Positions 51,548-61,084 of a stretch of 64,000 nt of DNA are shown here, piece after piece. Made by a program: the position numbers and the translations under genes. Source of the DNA: UBA7803 sp041686955 (lineage in GTDB: Bacteria; Pseudomonadota; Gammaproteobacteria; Pseudomonadales; Azotimanducaceae). Below the pieces are notes generated by a model. The model saw nothing but the letters and a program-made list of their open reading frames with translations, was not told the origin of the DNA and searched no databases. Every line of letters starts with the position of its first letter. Position 1 is the first letter of the stretch. The DNA lies in NCBI GenBank assembly GCA_041686955.1, contig JAWLCV010000003.1, forward strand, positions 31,879 through 95,878. Reading direction: 5' to 3'.

Positions 51548-52629
51548 GATGTCGCTCCGATGCTGGCATAGGTGCTTCTGGTCGTTTGAGCTGCCAGATC
51601 GTGCAGGGCAGCTTCGAGGTCCTTGCCGATGCTCATGGCCAGCTGACGCTCGTACTGCCGCACCGAGATCACGCCGAAGGCAGCGCTGGCTATGCGGGAA
51701 TCGGCGCCTGCGATGTAGTTGCGAAGGAACAGCGTGTTCAGGCACACCAGAGCTTTGAACATGATCCAGAACATGGCCCACGCCAGACGTCGTGGCGATA
51801 CCTCGTGGCCGACGCACTCGCCGTAGTACCTGATCGCCGCGCCGAAATCGTCCAGAGCCAGCGTGCCCTGAGAAAACGCCAGGTCGAGCACGCCGTCTCC
51901 CAGGGATGCCAGCTCCCAATCGCTCATGGCAACGATCCTGCCGTCGCGCCAGATCTCCTCGCCGATGCCGTTGTTGCCCTTCACCAGAGAGATGAAGGGC
52001 GTATCCGTCGGCATGTTCTCTTCCAGCCAATAGAGGGCTTCCGTGATCACCGGGTGCGGCTCGGTCCGCCCGGCGAGCCAGAGGTCCTTCCAGATGTCGA
52101 ACTCCAGTCGCAGCGCGTCGTCGGGGCTGGCAGGAACGGGAATGAACTCATCGAAGCCGTACGCAGCCCAGTCGAGCCGATGGACTTCGGCGAGCATCTC
52201 GACGTGATTGCGCACCGCGACGCGACGCAGCCGAGCACCCTCCGCCGTGGCCGCGGTGAGCCCGGGCAGCGTCGTTCCACCAGCCACCAGGTCCCGCACC
52301 ATGTGGGCGCGCCCCTCGGCGAAGTCGACACCTTCAGCGAACCAGAGCGGCTCGGCCACCGGGATGGGCGATGTCCAGAGACGCCGGTAAACCTCCCATT
52401 CATGGCGCAAGCTGGTCGGTGTTCCGCCCCCCGAGGGCGGATCCACGCGCAGCACGAATCCCCGGCTTTCACCTGCCACTTCGGCATCGACGAGGTACGT
52501 CTCTCGCGACAGGCCGGGGAAGGTCTGCCGCAGGTTGCGTACGGTCACCGAGCTGCCCAGCCGGGCGGAGAAGTAGTCCGCCACGCTCTCCGCGGTAAGG
52601 GCGGCCTCGGAACGTTCGATGTCAGCCAT
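51544..52629 (-). CDS. Phosphotransferase-fold protein with altered catalytic loop
   Basis: A 361-residue member of the phosphotransferase (APH) family. The N-lobe and the DWE metal motif (MSDWELASLGDGVLDLAFSQ) are normal, but the catalytic loop that should read HGDxxxxN is VKGNNGIGEEIW: His, Asp and Asn are replaced by Lys, Asn and Glu. The frame is intact and coupled to both neighbours, so this may be a pseudokinase or use other chemistry. It overlaps the helical protein gene by 4 bp and follows the DUF gene by 8 bp. Confidence 0.8.
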   Translation of the reverse strand: MADIERSEAALTAESVADYFSARLGSSVTVRNLRQTFPGLSRETYLVDAEVAGESRGFVLRVDPPSGGGTPTSLRHEWEVYRRLWTSPIPVAEPLWFAEGVDFAEGRAHMVRDLVAGGTTLPGLTAATAEGARLRRVAVRNHVEMLAEVHRLDWAAYGFDEFIPVPASPDDALRLEFDIWKDLWLAGRTEPHPVITEALYWLEENMPTDTPFISLVKGNNGIGEEIWRDGRIVAMSDWELASLGDGVLDLAFSQGTLALDDFGAAIRYYGECVGHEVSPRRLAWAMFWIMFKALVCLNTLFLRNYIAGADSRIASAAFGVISVRQYERQLAMSIGKDLEAALHDLAAQTTRSTYASIGATS

Positions 52630-52637
52630 GGCCCTGC

Positions 52638-53771
52638 CTACTCTCCCAGCCCGTAGCGTCGAATCCGGCCCCAGTTGATCAGCGGCATGTGTCCATACCC
52701 GGGCCGTCCGTTGACGGTCAGATTGACCGGCTGCTCGCGATGAACGGGGGCGATCCTCCGGCCGTCTGGAAGTACGACCTCTCCGGGCTGCGAAACGTCA
52801 TACGTGTCCGTCTCGATGAGCTCGTCGCCCCGATAGACACCCAGGCCCCGCTCGTCGTCATAGCCCTCGGAATAGCCCGTGCCCTTGTAGACCCAGGCCC
52901 GCCCGGCCGCTTCGGCCTTGATGTCGTACGTCCCACCATCAGCGGTGGTCACCTGCAGCTCGGCCCGGTCGTACACCCGGGTTCCGGGAATGAAATGAAT
53001 GTCGTGCTCGATCCGGGTTACGGCCACCGGATCACGACCAATCTCTTCAGGAAACTTGATGTCGCCGTCGAGCCCGAACTGATTGCCATGGCCGTCCTCC
53101 ACCACGTGGAAGTTGCCACCGATTCCCTCGGCCCAGAACCACAGCATCACCAGCAGCGAGCCGTCGGCACCCGGGACGCTCAAAGCGCCCACCGGACCGG
53201 CCCCGTTGTCCGGCTCGTAGTTCCCGACGCCGGGGCGCACGCCCCACGAATGGTCCCGCCAGCCGAACCAGCTCTCGGCCTCGAGCCGCTCGCCCGCCAC
53301 GCGGAGCCAGCCGTCCACCACGCCGAGCTGGTCGAATCGAAGGTAGTCCTGAAATACCCGGCCGGCCGATCGGCCGAAGTGCGGTTTCTCCAGATGCACG
53401 GGGAAGTTGCCACGCCAATCCAGCTCGAAGCTCATGGGCCAGGCGTCTCCCGGCTCGAGCGACAGCCTCAACGCCCTCAGAGGTTCCACCACGTCGACGC
53501 GGATGGGCGCGAGCGCCAGCTCGGACGCGAGCTTGGGACGCAGGACCCGCGAGCGCCTCAGGTTGTACTGCCTGTCGCCTCTCTGAACGCACGCGAAGCC
53601 CTCGAAGACATTCATGTTCTTGTAGGCGGCCAGCCCCATGATCACCTTGGTGCCGTCCGGAGCGTGGGTTCCTACCACCATCCGGTCGAAGAACCGATGA
53701 TCGCTGGTCGCCGCCTCATCGAACGTGAGAGGCGCCTGATGCATCAGCGTTTCGTCGAGCGCACTCAACAT
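52638..53771 (-). CDS. AttH/CrtC-like lipocalin-fold protein (DUF7064/7065 type)
   Basis: A 377-residue soluble beta-rich protein. The motif WFGWRDHSWGVRPGVG matches LGMRDKSWGVRPDVRAG of the protein at 55103, and both resemble hydroxyneurosporene-synthase/AttH-like barrels. I assign the DUF number from memory. These proteins travel with phosphotransferase, SDR and acyl-CoA genes in hydrophobic-compound catabolism. No reaction is known to me. The start is at MLSALDETLM after GGGAGGGAG. It is divergent from the phosphotransferase at 53931. Confidence 0.65.
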   Translation of the reverse strand: MLSALDETLMHQAPLTFDEAATSDHRFFDRMVVGTHAPDGTKVIMGLAAYKNMNVFEGFACVQRGDRQYNLRRSRVLRPKLASELALAPIRVDVVEPLRALRLSLEPGDAWPMSFELDWRGNFPVHLEKPHFGRSAGRVFQDYLRFDQLGVVDGWLRVAGERLEAESWFGWRDHSWGVRPGVGNYEPDNGAGPVGALSVPGADGSLLVMLWFWAEGIGGNFHVVEDGHGNQFGLDGDIKFPEEIGRDPVAVTRIEHDIHFIPGTRVYDRAELQVTTADGGTYDIKAEAAGRAWVYKGTGYSEGYDDERGLGVYRGDELIETDTYDVSQPGEVVLPDGRRIAPVHREQPVNLTVNGRPGYGHMPLINWGRIRRYGLGE

Positions 53772-53930
53772 CTCTCCCTCCCCCCGGATCAAGGATCCGA
53801 TCGAGTCAGCTTCGGACTATACCCCAGCAGCAGGTCGACGCGGAGGGTCAGCGCCAACAGTTGCGGGACCGGCCTGATCGTGGAAGCCTAAAGGCGCGGA
53901 TGAGATCGACCACGAAGCTGGGAGAACCCC

Positions 53931-55055
53931 TTGCACCCTCATGATGCGATGCTGCTGGATGTGATCAGTCGGGAACTCGAGACGCTCGCCGGCGCCGAGC
54001 ACGAGTATGCCGGACCATTGCAGATGATCGCCGCGCTGCTGCGGACCCTTGACACCGGAGGCAATTCCATTGCGCCGCCCGTCGAGCGCACCATGGATCC
54101 CCAAGCGCTGAGGACCTATCTGAGCGACCATGGCCTCATCGACCGTGGTGACGAGCTGTCGATCCTGCGATCGGCGCTGGGATTCTCGAAGGACACCTAT
54201 CTCATCACCGTCAGTGGCCGCCATGCCAGCCGCACCCTGGCCGTTCGCCGCGACCTCCCCGCGGGGCCCACGCGGACCACCGTGGTCGATGAGTTTCCTT
54301 TGCTTCGGGACCTGTATCGCCTCGGATTGCCCGTGGCGGAACCACTGCTCGTGGAGGCGAATCCCACCCCGGGCCTGGGAGGGCCCTTCATGATATCCGC
54401 CGGCGTGAAGGGGGAACCTCAATTCTTCACATCCCAGACGCAGCCGGCGGTCAGGAAACGGGGCGCGCGGGATCTGGCGTCGTTTCTGGCCCGGCTGCAC
54501 ACCGCACCCGTGGAGAGCCTGAACGTGCTGCGCCAGGCCCCCGGGGCAGCGCCTCGGGAGGAGCTGACCGCCTACGTTGGCTGGTGGCGGCGGCTCTGGG
54601 AGGAATGCGCGCCCGCCCGTCACCAGCATGTGGTGGCGCAGGCGTTCCAGCACCTCGAGAGCAGCCTGCCCCCGCTGCGACGCTTCACCTTGGTTCACGC
54701 CGACGTCGGCTTTCACAACATCCTGGTGCACGAGGACAGGATCCAGGCCGTGCTCGACTGGGAGTTCGCTCACCTCGGAGAGCCCGAGGAAGACCTGGCT
54801 TATGCCCGACCTTCCATCGAGGCGCTGGTCCCGTTCGACGAGTTTCTGCGCATGTACCAGGAAGCCGGCGCCCCGGAGCCTTCGCCTGAGCGCCTCGCCG
54901 CGTACCGCCCCTGGCGCGGGCTGCGCAACGCCGCGTGCTGCGCGTTGGGCCGCAGATCGTTCGAAAGCGGCTTGAACAGCGACCTGCGCCTGGCGTACGC
55001 CGGCAGGATCATTCTCGAAGCGAGCGTCGCCGATGCGCTGGCGCAGCTGGAATAG
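53931..55055 (+). CDS. Phosphotransferase-fold protein, intact catalytic loop
   Basis: A 374-residue phosphotransferase (APH family) protein read from a TTG after GGGAGA. It has an extra N-terminal helical region of about 80 residues before the kinase fold (compare the short proteins beside such genes), so this may be a natural fusion of a DUF6285-like part with the kinase. The catalytic loop LVHADVGFHN and metal motif LDWEFAHLGEPEEDLAY are intact. It lies between the two DUF7064/7065-type genes. The substrate is unknown. Confidence 0.83.
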   Translation: MHPHDAMLLDVISRELETLAGAEHEYAGPLQMIAALLRTLDTGGNSIAPPVERTMDPQALRTYLSDHGLIDRGDELSILRSALGFSKDTYLITVSGRHASRTLAVRRDLPAGPTRTTVVDEFPLLRDLYRLGLPVAEPLLVEANPTPGLGGPFMISAGVKGEPQFFTSQTQPAVRKRGARDLASFLARLHTAPVESLNVLRQAPGAAPREELTAYVGWWRRLWEECAPARHQHVVAQAFQHLESSLPPLRRFTLVHADVGFHNILVHEDRIQAVLDWEFAHLGEPEEDLAYARPSIEALVPFDEFLRMYQEAGAPEPSPERLAAYRPWRGLRNAACCALGRRSFESGLNSDLRLAYAGRIILEASVADALAQLE

Positions 55056-55102
55056 GACACGGCAGCATCACGATTCGAGGAGGCTCGGCGACGCTGCCGG
55101 GA

Positions 55103-56056
55103 CTAACGGGTGTTGAGCCGGGCCATCCGCGCGCCGGACGAATAGGGACTGAACACTTCCTGATCTTCCCCGAGAAACCTTTCGCCGTCGGGCGTGCGCC
55201 ATTCCGTCATGCTGAGCCAGGCAAAGGTGGTCGAGAACGCCTGCTTCGCCAGCCGATTCTGGCAGACTCCAGTCACCCGCAGAGTGCGACCCAGATCGTC
55301 CTCGATGACCAGCTCGATTTCCGTGGGGTAACCGCTGCTGCGGCCGAGCACCCGGCGCGTGCCCCGTACGATCGCACTCTTCTCGCCGCCACGCACCAGG
55401 TATCCGCCGGGCATGGCGTCCCCGACGTTGCCCTTCATCGCCGAGTAGATCAGGAACTGCTCGTCTGCCGAGAGGGTACCGTACGTGTAGGCGACCGCAC
55501 TGCGGCCGTCTTCTGCAGCTACGCCGGCCCGAACATCGGGTCGCACGCCCCAGCTCTTGTCTCTCATGCCCAGCGTGTCGATGTCGTACCTTTCGCCATC
55601 AATGGTGACCGTACCCGTCACCCTGCAGGGCTGGTCGAGATGACCGCCGTGGGGGCTCTTGTGCGCCAGGTGAGCTTCACGGAGACCGTCCCAGCGTAGA
55701 TCCAGCGCCACCTGCTCGCCGTCCGCGTACCGCACGGCCCAGCTCAAAAGCGGCTCGATGCAGTCGTACTCGAGATCCCCGAGACGAAGCTGCCGGAGGC
55801 CGGACTCGGGAAACGGCAGATGCCAGTAGGCCTTGCCGTAGCGGATGAGCCAGGGCGCGCTCTCGCTGCCGTCCCACAGGTACAGGGCGACCGAGGCGAT
55901 GTTCAGGTTCCTTCGCAGCACCGGGTAGACGGAACAGGAGAGATTCGGTCCCGGTTGATCGAACGAGAACCAGTGCGTCTCGGTCCAGTACGGATCGTCC
56001 AGCGTGGGGGGATGAAAGTCGTCATCCCCCGGGACCAGCGTCGCCGGAGTGGCCAT
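55103..56056 (-). CDS. AttH/CrtC-like lipocalin-fold protein, paralog
   Basis: A 317-residue protein sharing the RDKSWGVRPDVRAG motif with the protein at 52638. It is shorter at the N-terminus but has the same beta-rich layout, with EIELVIEDDLGRTLRVTGVC in the last third. No signal peptide is seen. It starts 9 bp downstream of the third TonB receptor's stop, so it is probably co-transcribed with it and may handle the imported compound. The ATG at 56056 is chosen over a GTG 9 nt earlier. Confidence 0.65.
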   Translation of the reverse strand: MATPATLVPGDDDFHPPTLDDPYWTETHWFSFDQPGPNLSCSVYPVLRRNLNIASVALYLWDGSESAPWLIRYGKAYWHLPFPESGLRQLRLGDLEYDCIEPLLSWAVRYADGEQVALDLRWDGLREAHLAHKSPHGGHLDQPCRVTGTVTIDGERYDIDTLGMRDKSWGVRPDVRAGVAAEDGRSAVAYTYGTLSADEQFLIYSAMKGNVGDAMPGGYLVRGGEKSAIVRGTRRVLGRSSGYPTEIELVIEDDLGRTLRVTGVCQNRLAKQAFSTTFAWLSMTEWRTPDGERFLGEDQEVFSPYSSGARMARLNTR

Positions 56057-56065
56057 CTCTCTCAC

Positions 56066-58513
56066 TCAGAGGCGTACGCGGAATTGCGCGCTGAACATGC
56101 GTCCCAGGTTCGTATAGGTCACCTGATCCTGGTCATTCGCTCCTGCGGTGAGATCGCAACCGAACGGCACCGCCGCCTGGTTGTTGGCGCACGCGCCTGG
56201 GCGGGCACCGCCGCCCTGGGCGACGATCTTGTCCCCGATGTTCCGGCCGATGAGGGAAAGCTCGTAGCGCCCGTCGGCGCTGTAGAGCCGCAACGCGGCG
56301 TCCACGAACCAGAAGGAATCCTGCGTGTATGGGTCCAGCGTGGCCGTCCAGTTGTAGCCGTCGTTGTAGCGGGCATCCGCCGACAGGTCCATGCGCCAGT
56401 TGCGGCCCAGCTCGAAATCGTAGGTGAAGCCGATGGCGCCGGCCAGATCGGCGTTGCCGGCCGCATCTTCCCCTTTCAGATTCTCCCCGGTGGCGTTGAA
56501 GAAATCGTCCTCGTAGCCCGTGTCGGTGATCGCCATGTTGGCCCGCAACGACAGGCCCTCCACCGGCGTCAGCCACAGGAGGTCGGACTCGATACCCTTG
56601 GTCAGCAGCTCGGACGCGTTGAAGGTCTCGAACTGAATGATGATGGAGTTGAACAGCTGAACCTGAAGATCCTCGTAGGTGTAGTGGAACGCGGTGGCGT
56701 TCAGGCGCAGCGAGTCATCCAGGAACTTCCCCTTCATGCCCACCTCGAAGCCCGAGGCTTCCTCGGAGTCGTAGTAGAGAAAGTCGAAGCCGGTGAACAC
56801 CGACGAGTTCGGATTCAGCTTGGCGGTCGGCAGGGCGCTGTTGTCCACGCCACCGGACTTGAAGCCTTCCTTGTAGGATGCATAGACGCTGACATCCGGC
56901 GTGACGTAGTAGTTCAGGGCGATCTCGGGGGACAGGTTGTCGTCGTCGAACTCCAGACCGTCCACCCGATCGAATCCCCCGAAGCCGAAGACCTGGGCGG
57001 CGGCGTGGAAGTACGGCAGGTCGATGCGGCCCTGCTTGTCTTCCTCGGTGTAGCGGACACCCGCGGTGAGCTCCAAATCAGGCGTGATGCTCCAGTACGC
57101 AGCCACGAAGCCGGAGACCACCTCGGTGTCCAGATAGTGGATCTTGGTGTAGTCCGAGCCTCTGCCGGTCGCCGGGTCGGGACCGAAGGCGGCACCCGGC
57201 GTGGTATCGAATCCCAGGGCAGCCGAGAGCGGCACGGTCGCGGGGTTGAAGTTCAGGACGTTGGGCACCAGGGCCAGATTGAAGGCGTACTGGTACGCTT
57301 CGAACACCTGCTCCACGTCCTGGTAGTACGCGCCCAGCATGAAGTTCAGCGGGCCGTCGAAATGGCTCGTCAGGATGAACTCCTGAGACACGCTCTCGTA
57401 GGTGTTGCGGTGCTCGCCGCCGAAGACACCGGCGTTGCCGTCGTAGACCTCGAGGTCGATGTGGTCCAGGTCGACGTAGCCGGTCACCGACCGCAGCGAG
57501 AAGTTCTCGTTGACTTCCCAGTCTCCGCGCAGGGAGACGAAGTGGGTCTCCTGCTCCAGGAAGGGCACGCCGTCGTCGCCACCGTAGGGCAGCCCCAGGG
57601 CGAGGGTCGGGTGCAGGTCGTTCAGCGACGTGTTGGCGTTGAGCTTGCAGTCGTCCACACCCGGAAGCACCACCATGGCCGCACTGGCCGCGGGAAGAGC
57701 GGTGGGCTGAACCGCGCCCTCGGGACAGGTTTCTTCCATCACTGCCCACGGCCCGTCGTTCTGGTACTCCGAGTAGGCGTACTTCAGCCGCAGCTTCAGC
57801 AGGTCGCTGGGATTCCAGACCAGGGTCAGCCGGTAGTTCTCGGACTCCTCGCCGCGCCACTCGTTGGCGACGCCCGGCCAGAGGTTCTTCCACATTTCGT
57901 CGGCCTTGCTGGCGCCGAGAGCCAGACGGGCCCCGAAGGTGTCCGTGATCGGCCCCGAGATCACCGCCTCGAAATACTGCCGGTCATGCTCGGTTTCGTA
58001 TCCGACCATGCCCTCGACCTCGAGCTCGTCGCCCGGATCGTTGGAGGTGATGGATACCACGCCCGCGGTCGCGCTCTTGCCGAAGTAGAGGCTCTGGGGC
58101 CCCTTGAGGACCTCGAGCTGGCCCATGTCCATGTAGGAGTTGTGGATGAACCGGCCGATGTTCACGACGACGCCATCCACGTTGATGGCCACCGACTGAT
58201 CGAAGGCGGCGCTGATGTCGCTGGAGCCGATCCCGCGCAGCCGCAACACCGAACCGTTGCCCGATCCCGTGGTGTAGATCTGGAAGTTCGGGATCATGTT
58301 GGCGGCTTCGCTTAGCTTGGTGACGTTGTAACGGTCCAGGTCCGCTTCACCGAAAGCCGCAACGGTCACCGGCACGTCCTGCAGGGTTTCTTCCTGCTGA
58401 CGAGCCGTGACGATGACTTCCTCGATCACGGCCTCAGCAGCAAAAACGGACGCGCCAGGCACGCCCGCGCTCACACCCAGGGCACATATGGCCGCCAATA
58501 GCCTTGGATTCAT
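56066..58513 (-). CDS. TonB-dependent receptor (paralog family, copy B)
   Basis: An 815-residue receptor. Signal peptide to about AAVFAAEA (PGASVFAAEA), TonB-box region VIEEVIVTARQQEETLQDVP, plug motif DMGQLEVLKGPQSLYFGKSA, C-terminal FSAQFRVRL. The ATG follows GGGGAGGGGAG. It is the longest of the three paralogs, with an insert in the barrel around PNVLNFNPATVPLSAALGF that copies A and C lack. Adjacent to copy C on the same strand (57 bp apart), it suggests tandem duplication followed by loop divergence. Confidence 0.94.
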   Translation of the reverse strand: MNPRLLAAICALGVSAGVPGASVFAAEAVIEEVIVTARQQEETLQDVPVTVAAFGEADLDRYNVTKLSEAANMIPNFQIYTTGSGNGSVLRLRGIGSSDISAAFDQSVAINVDGVVVNIGRFIHNSYMDMGQLEVLKGPQSLYFGKSATAGVVSITSNDPGDELEVEGMVGYETEHDRQYFEAVISGPITDTFGARLALGASKADEMWKNLWPGVANEWRGEESENYRLTLVWNPSDLLKLRLKYAYSEYQNDGPWAVMEETCPEGAVQPTALPAASAAMVVLPGVDDCKLNANTSLNDLHPTLALGLPYGGDDGVPFLEQETHFVSLRGDWEVNENFSLRSVTGYVDLDHIDLEVYDGNAGVFGGEHRNTYESVSQEFILTSHFDGPLNFMLGAYYQDVEQVFEAYQYAFNLALVPNVLNFNPATVPLSAALGFDTTPGAAFGPDPATGRGSDYTKIHYLDTEVVSGFVAAYWSITPDLELTAGVRYTEEDKQGRIDLPYFHAAAQVFGFGGFDRVDGLEFDDDNLSPEIALNYYVTPDVSVYASYKEGFKSGGVDNSALPTAKLNPNSSVFTGFDFLYYDSEEASGFEVGMKGKFLDDSLRLNATAFHYTYEDLQVQLFNSIIIQFETFNASELLTKGIESDLLWLTPVEGLSLRANMAITDTGYEDDFFNATGENLKGEDAAGNADLAGAIGFTYDFELGRNWRMDLSADARYNDGYNWTATLDPYTQDSFWFVDAALRLYSADGRYELSLIGRNIGDKIVAQGGGARPGACANNQAAVPFGCDLTAGANDQDQVTYTNLGRMFSAQFRVRL

Positions 58514-58570
58514 TGATCTCCCCTCCCCAAAACGATCAACTACGATTCACAGACTCATGGACTCGCTGCA

Positions 58571-60895
58571 TCACAGGCGTACGCGCAACTGCAGCGTGTA
58601 CATGCGGCCGAAGCCTGTGCTGACGGAACGGTCCTGGATGCCGCTCGGGCCGGCAACCGTCGCCGGAATGGCCTGCTCCCCGTACTCGACGATCTCGTCA
58701 CCGAGATTTCGGCCGATGAGGGCGAGCTCGTATCGGCCATCCTCCCGATAGGCCCGGATGGCGGCATCCGTCAGCCAGTAGGAATCCATGTGCCGCGTGT
58801 CCAGCGTCCCCTGCAGCGGGTACGAGTCGCTGTAGCGGGCGTCGAAGGACAGGTCACCGCGCCAGTTGCTGGTACCCAGCGGGAAGTCGTAGCTGAAGCC
58901 CGCGTAGCCACTGTACTTGGCGTTACGTTCCCGATCCTGGCCCTCCAGGTCGTCTCCGGCGACGTTGATGAACTCCTTGGTGTACTCGGCATCCGTGTAG
59001 GCCCAGGCGCTCCGCAGTTGCAGCCCTTCGATGGGCGTCAGCCACAAGAGGTCGAACTCGACGCCCTCCGTGGTCAGCTCGGAGGCGTTGAACGTGGTGT
59101 ACTGAATGGCCACGGAGTTGAACTGCTGAACCTGCAGATCCGAGTAGTCGTAGGTGAACGCCGTGGCGTTCAGCCGCATGGCACCGCCGAGCAGGTTCGA
59201 CTTCATGCCCACCTCGTACCCCTCGGCCTCTTCCGATTTGAAGATGAGGAAATCCGGGAACGCCGGGTTCAACGGGCTCAGGGTCGCGGTGGGCAGCGCG
59301 CTGGTGTCGATGCCGCCGGACTTGAAACCTTCCTTGTAGGAGGCGTAGACGCTCACCTGATCCGTGACGTGCCAGTTCACCGCAACCTCGGGAGACAGAT
59401 TGTCGTCGTCGAACTCGAGGCCCGTGATGGAATCCCCCGTGCTCAGGAACGCACCGGACAACTCGGCGATGAGGTGCATGTAGGGGATGTCGATGCGTGC
59501 GTCTTTCTCCTCGTCGGTGTAGCGGACCCCCGCGGTGAGCTCCACCGTATCGGTCACGTCCCAGTAAGCGGCGACGAAGCCCGACCATACCTGCACGTCC
59601 GTCTTCTGGATCTTCGCATAGTCGAAGCCGTTGCCGGTGACGGGGTCCGGGCCCACGAGAATGCCGAAGTTCGCCGCGTACTGGTACGCCTCGAAGCCCT
59701 GTTCCACATCCTGATAGTAGGCGCCGACCATGAAGTTCAACGGCCCGTCGAGGTCACTGACCAGACGCAGCTCCTCGGAGAACGCCTCGTACTGGTTGCG
59801 GTGCAGGCCGGCGTAGACGCCGGAGTCGGAGCCGCTGTAGTTGTCCAGCTCCTTGTGGTCGAAGTCCACGTAGCCGGTGATCGAGGTCAGAGCCAGGGTA
59901 TCGCTCATGCCCCAGTCCACCTTCAGGGAGGTCAGCCAGCTTTCCTGGTCGAGGAAGGGCTTACCGTCTTCACCGCCGTAGGGCAGACCGGCCCGCAGCA
60001 CCGGGTTCACGTCGCCGAGGGAGGTATTGCCGTTGATCTTGCAGTCGTTGGACGGATTGGGCAGCAGAACCGGCCCGACGAACGTATCCTGCCGCGTGCC
60101 GTCCGGACACCACATGTCGTAGTTGCTGGCGCTGCCGTCGCTCTCGTATTCGGAGTAGTTGACCTTCAGTCGCGTAGTGAGGCGGTCACTGGCGTCCCAC
60201 AGCAGGGTCAGACGGCCATTCAGAGATTCCTCGTCGCGCCAGCCGTCCTGCGCGAACGGGCTGGTGTTCTCGATCATCTTCTCGCCCCGGGACGTCCCGA
60301 GAGCGAGCCGTGCGCCGAAGGTGTCGGTGAGGGGTCCGGAGACGACGAACTCCGTGTAGGTCTGCTCGTACTCGGTCTCGTAGGCGGCGGAGGCCTCCAC
60401 CTCGAACTCCTCACCCGGGTCGTTGCTGGTGATTGAGATCACGCCGGCCGTGGCACTCTTACCGAAATACAGGCTCTGCGGCCCTTTGAGGACCTCGAGC
60501 TGCCCCATGTCCAGATAGGAGTCGTAGATGAACCGGCCCCGGTTGACCACGATGCCGTCGATGTTCAGGGCCACGGACTGGTCGAACGCCGCGCTGATGG
60601 AGCTCGACCCGACACCGCGCAGATAGATGTTCGTACCGCTCCCCGATGCCCCCTTGTTGATGTGGAAGTTGGGAACCAGCTTGGCCGCTTCCTGCAGATC
60701 CCGGATGTTGTAACGGTCCAGGTCCTGCTCCGTGAAGGCCGCCACGGTTACGGGCACGTCCTGCAGAGTCTCTGCCTGCTGACGGGCCGTAACAATGACC
60801 TCCTCGATCACCGCCTCGGCAGCGAAGGTTTGCGAGCAAGGCATGATCAAGACTGCGCCCACTGCAACGGACGCGTTGAACCGAGTCAGCCTCAT
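58571..60895 (-). CDS. TonB-dependent receptor (paralog family, copy C)
   Basis: A 774-residue receptor. Signal peptide to AAEA, then VIEEVIVTARQQAETLQDVP, plug motif DMGQLEVLKGPQSLYFGKSA, C-terminal YTLQLRVRL. The start at MRLTRFNASV follows GGGGAGAG. A longer version with 7 more residues is possible. It is upstream of copy B and probably the first gene of that transcript. The promoter region carries the operator at 61009-61032. Confidence 0.94.
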   Translation of the reverse strand: MRLTRFNASVAVGAVLIMPCSQTFAAEAVIEEVIVTARQQAETLQDVPVTVAAFTEQDLDRYNIRDLQEAAKLVPNFHINKGASGSGTNIYLRGVGSSSISAAFDQSVALNIDGIVVNRGRFIYDSYLDMGQLEVLKGPQSLYFGKSATAGVISITSNDPGEEFEVEASAAYETEYEQTYTEFVVSGPLTDTFGARLALGTSRGEKMIENTSPFAQDGWRDEESLNGRLTLLWDASDRLTTRLKVNYSEYESDGSASNYDMWCPDGTRQDTFVGPVLLPNPSNDCKINGNTSLGDVNPVLRAGLPYGGEDGKPFLDQESWLTSLKVDWGMSDTLALTSITGYVDFDHKELDNYSGSDSGVYAGLHRNQYEAFSEELRLVSDLDGPLNFMVGAYYQDVEQGFEAYQYAANFGILVGPDPVTGNGFDYAKIQKTDVQVWSGFVAAYWDVTDTVELTAGVRYTDEEKDARIDIPYMHLIAELSGAFLSTGDSITGLEFDDDNLSPEVAVNWHVTDQVSVYASYKEGFKSGGIDTSALPTATLSPLNPAFPDFLIFKSEEAEGYEVGMKSNLLGGAMRLNATAFTYDYSDLQVQQFNSVAIQYTTFNASELTTEGVEFDLLWLTPIEGLQLRSAWAYTDAEYTKEFINVAGDDLEGQDRERNAKYSGYAGFSYDFPLGTSNWRGDLSFDARYSDSYPLQGTLDTRHMDSYWLTDAAIRAYREDGRYELALIGRNLGDEIVEYGEQAIPATVAGPSGIQDRSVSTGFGRMYTLQLRVRL

Positions 60896-60987
60896 CGATC
60901 TCTCCCCAACGATCAATTATTGTGGCGTGCGGATGGCCTGGGATCGCTTCAGTTGGCGGGCGAACGATCCGCATCCCCATCCGGCTG

Positions 60988-61032
60988 TTGACTTTCGCCC
61001 AATCGAGCAAAACAATCAAGTAGGACGGTTTT
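60988..61032. promoter_or_regulatory. Divergent promoter region with palindromic operator
   Basis: Operator copy AAAACAATCA-N4-GGACGGTTTT at 61009-61032. Minus strand: TTGATT (61014-61019) and GAAAGT (60991-60996), 17 bp apart, toward the receptor. Plus strand: TTGACT (60988-60993) and AACAAT (61011-61016), 17 bp apart, toward the SnoaL-like gene. Both would be covered by a bound protein. Confidence 0.5.
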
Positions 61033-61084
61033 TATAAGGCCTTTCATGATCTGCGCCCGATGACGGTAACGGAGCAGGAGTATT

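Noticed and set aside
58527..58550. Tenth operator copy before the receptor at 56066
   Set aside because: Only the left half (AAAACGATCA) matches. The right half has no symmetry.
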